From Cafeteria roenbergensis (Eukaryota; Sar; Bigyra; Bicosoecida; Cafeteriaceae), in contig VLTN01000010.1 in the NCBI GenBank assembly GCA_008330645.1, forward strand, positions 310,001-374,000: a stretch of DNA of 64,000 nt. Reading direction: 5' to 3'. The notes beneath the pieces were generated by a model. The model worked only from the letters and a program-made list of their open reading frames with translations. It made no database searches and was not told where the DNA came from. Shown here piece by piece: positions 63,529 to 64,000 of this stretch. Position 1 is the stretch's first letter; each line of letters opens with the position of its first letter. Made by a program: the position numbers and the translations under genes.

Positions 63529-64000
63529 GGCGGCCACCTCGCCCAACGGAGGAACCGGTGCCGAGCCAACGCCTCGCCTGCTACCCGCTGCACCCGGGGG
63601 GTCGCCGCGGCGCCGGAGCTGCAAGTCCGCACCCAGGAACGCTGGGCTCCGAGCTCTGTGCATCTGCCGACGCGAGGAGCAGCGCAAGCGAACACTGCAA
63701 TGGAACACTTGCGCGCCTCTGCAGCGCCGCCCGGCAGCGACACTGGCCTGCCAAGGGGCGGCCGCGCGGGTCGATGCGCCGGAAAGCAAGCCTATCTGCA
63801 AGGAGCGACCACTGGGCGGTGCCGCGGCCCATTTTTGTTCGAGAAGGCGGCTGAGGCGAGGCAGGAAGAAGCGGCGCGCGATTGCGATGAGCGCGGCGGG
63901 TCGGCAAACTTTGACCGTCGCCGGCGAGCAAGACTGCGCCCCGTGACTGATCCGCGTTGCTGTCCCTGCCGGCGCGCTATAACTGGCCGCCCGGCGCCCT
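63529..64000. promoter_or_regulatory. upstream region of the HSF gene with one heat-shock-element-like inverted repeat
   Basis: The 472 bp to the window edge contain TTCGAGAA at 63838-63845, an inverted nTTCnnGAAn pair about 310 bp before the HSF start codon. A TATAA lies at about 63978 near the edge. A third HSE unit was not found next to the pair. No gene recognised. Confidence 0.35.

Noticed and set aside
1-64000. Transposons, LTR or Polinton-like elements, viral capsid or integrase genes, CRISPR arrays
   Set aside because: No terminal repeats, transposase, reverse transcriptase, integrase, capsid or polymerase-like protein was recognised in any convincing frame.

Overview
This is a gene-dense, very GC-rich stretch of nuclear DNA from a eukaryote, most likely a flagellated protist. 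Proteins are interrupted by short spliceosomal introns of about 100-290 nt. Of the 25 introns I could place by reading frame, 23 begin GTGAG and 23 end CGCAG. Gene content is typically eukaryotic: FIGNL1-type AAA ATPase, PA-domain signal peptide peptidase, NOM1, ecdysoneless/SGT1, TMEM135, HSF, USP, voltage-gated K+ channel and SHIPPO/STPGR flagellar protein. No transposon, retroelement, viral remnant, tRNA, rRNA or CRISPR array was recognised. A small, compact, about 70% GC stramenopile-like flagellate (for example a bicosoecid) would fit, but the species cannot be fixed from the sequence alone.

Layout. 1-16 kb: a partial BAH-domain gene (-), an STPGR/IQ flagellar protein (-), a ubiquitin-specific protease (+), a PDZ protein (-), an ECD/SGT1 homologue (-) and a TMEM135 homologue (+). 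16-31 kb: a mitochondrial-type membrane protein (+), an ankyrin protein (-), a DUF1764 protein (+), an unknown 878-904 aa protein (+), FIGNL1 (-), SPPL2-like protease (+) and an ACOT13-like thioesterase (+). 31-40 kb: a Kv-type channel (+), a PDZ/coiled-coil protein (-), a predicted N-myristoylated ankyrin protein (-) and phosphoglycerate mutase (+). 40-49 kb: NOM1 (-), a predicted beta-propeller/coiled-coil protein (-) and an S28 serine carboxypeptidase (-). 49-64 kb: a 2,630 aa low-complexity protein (+) converging on a giant heat-shock-factor gene (-).

The most striking result is in splicing. The K+ channel selectivity filter is not encoded by either large exon. Two micro-exons of 6 nt (33185-33190) and 4 nt (33302-33305) restore the frame exactly and give ...TISLSTVGFGD, with canonical pore spacing. 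The HSF DNA-binding domain likewise needs a 14-nt micro-exon (63064-63077) that supplies LNFY in the conserved CRQLNFYGF block. Because the donor consensus is GTGAG, retaining any phase-2 intron makes an immediate TGA stop.

Genes are a mix of divergent pairs with short shared promoters (FIGNL1/SPPL2, about 200 bp) and convergent pairs with almost no spacer (16 bp between two stop codons at 24 kb). High GC produces long antisense open frames nearly everywhere; these are treated as shadows.
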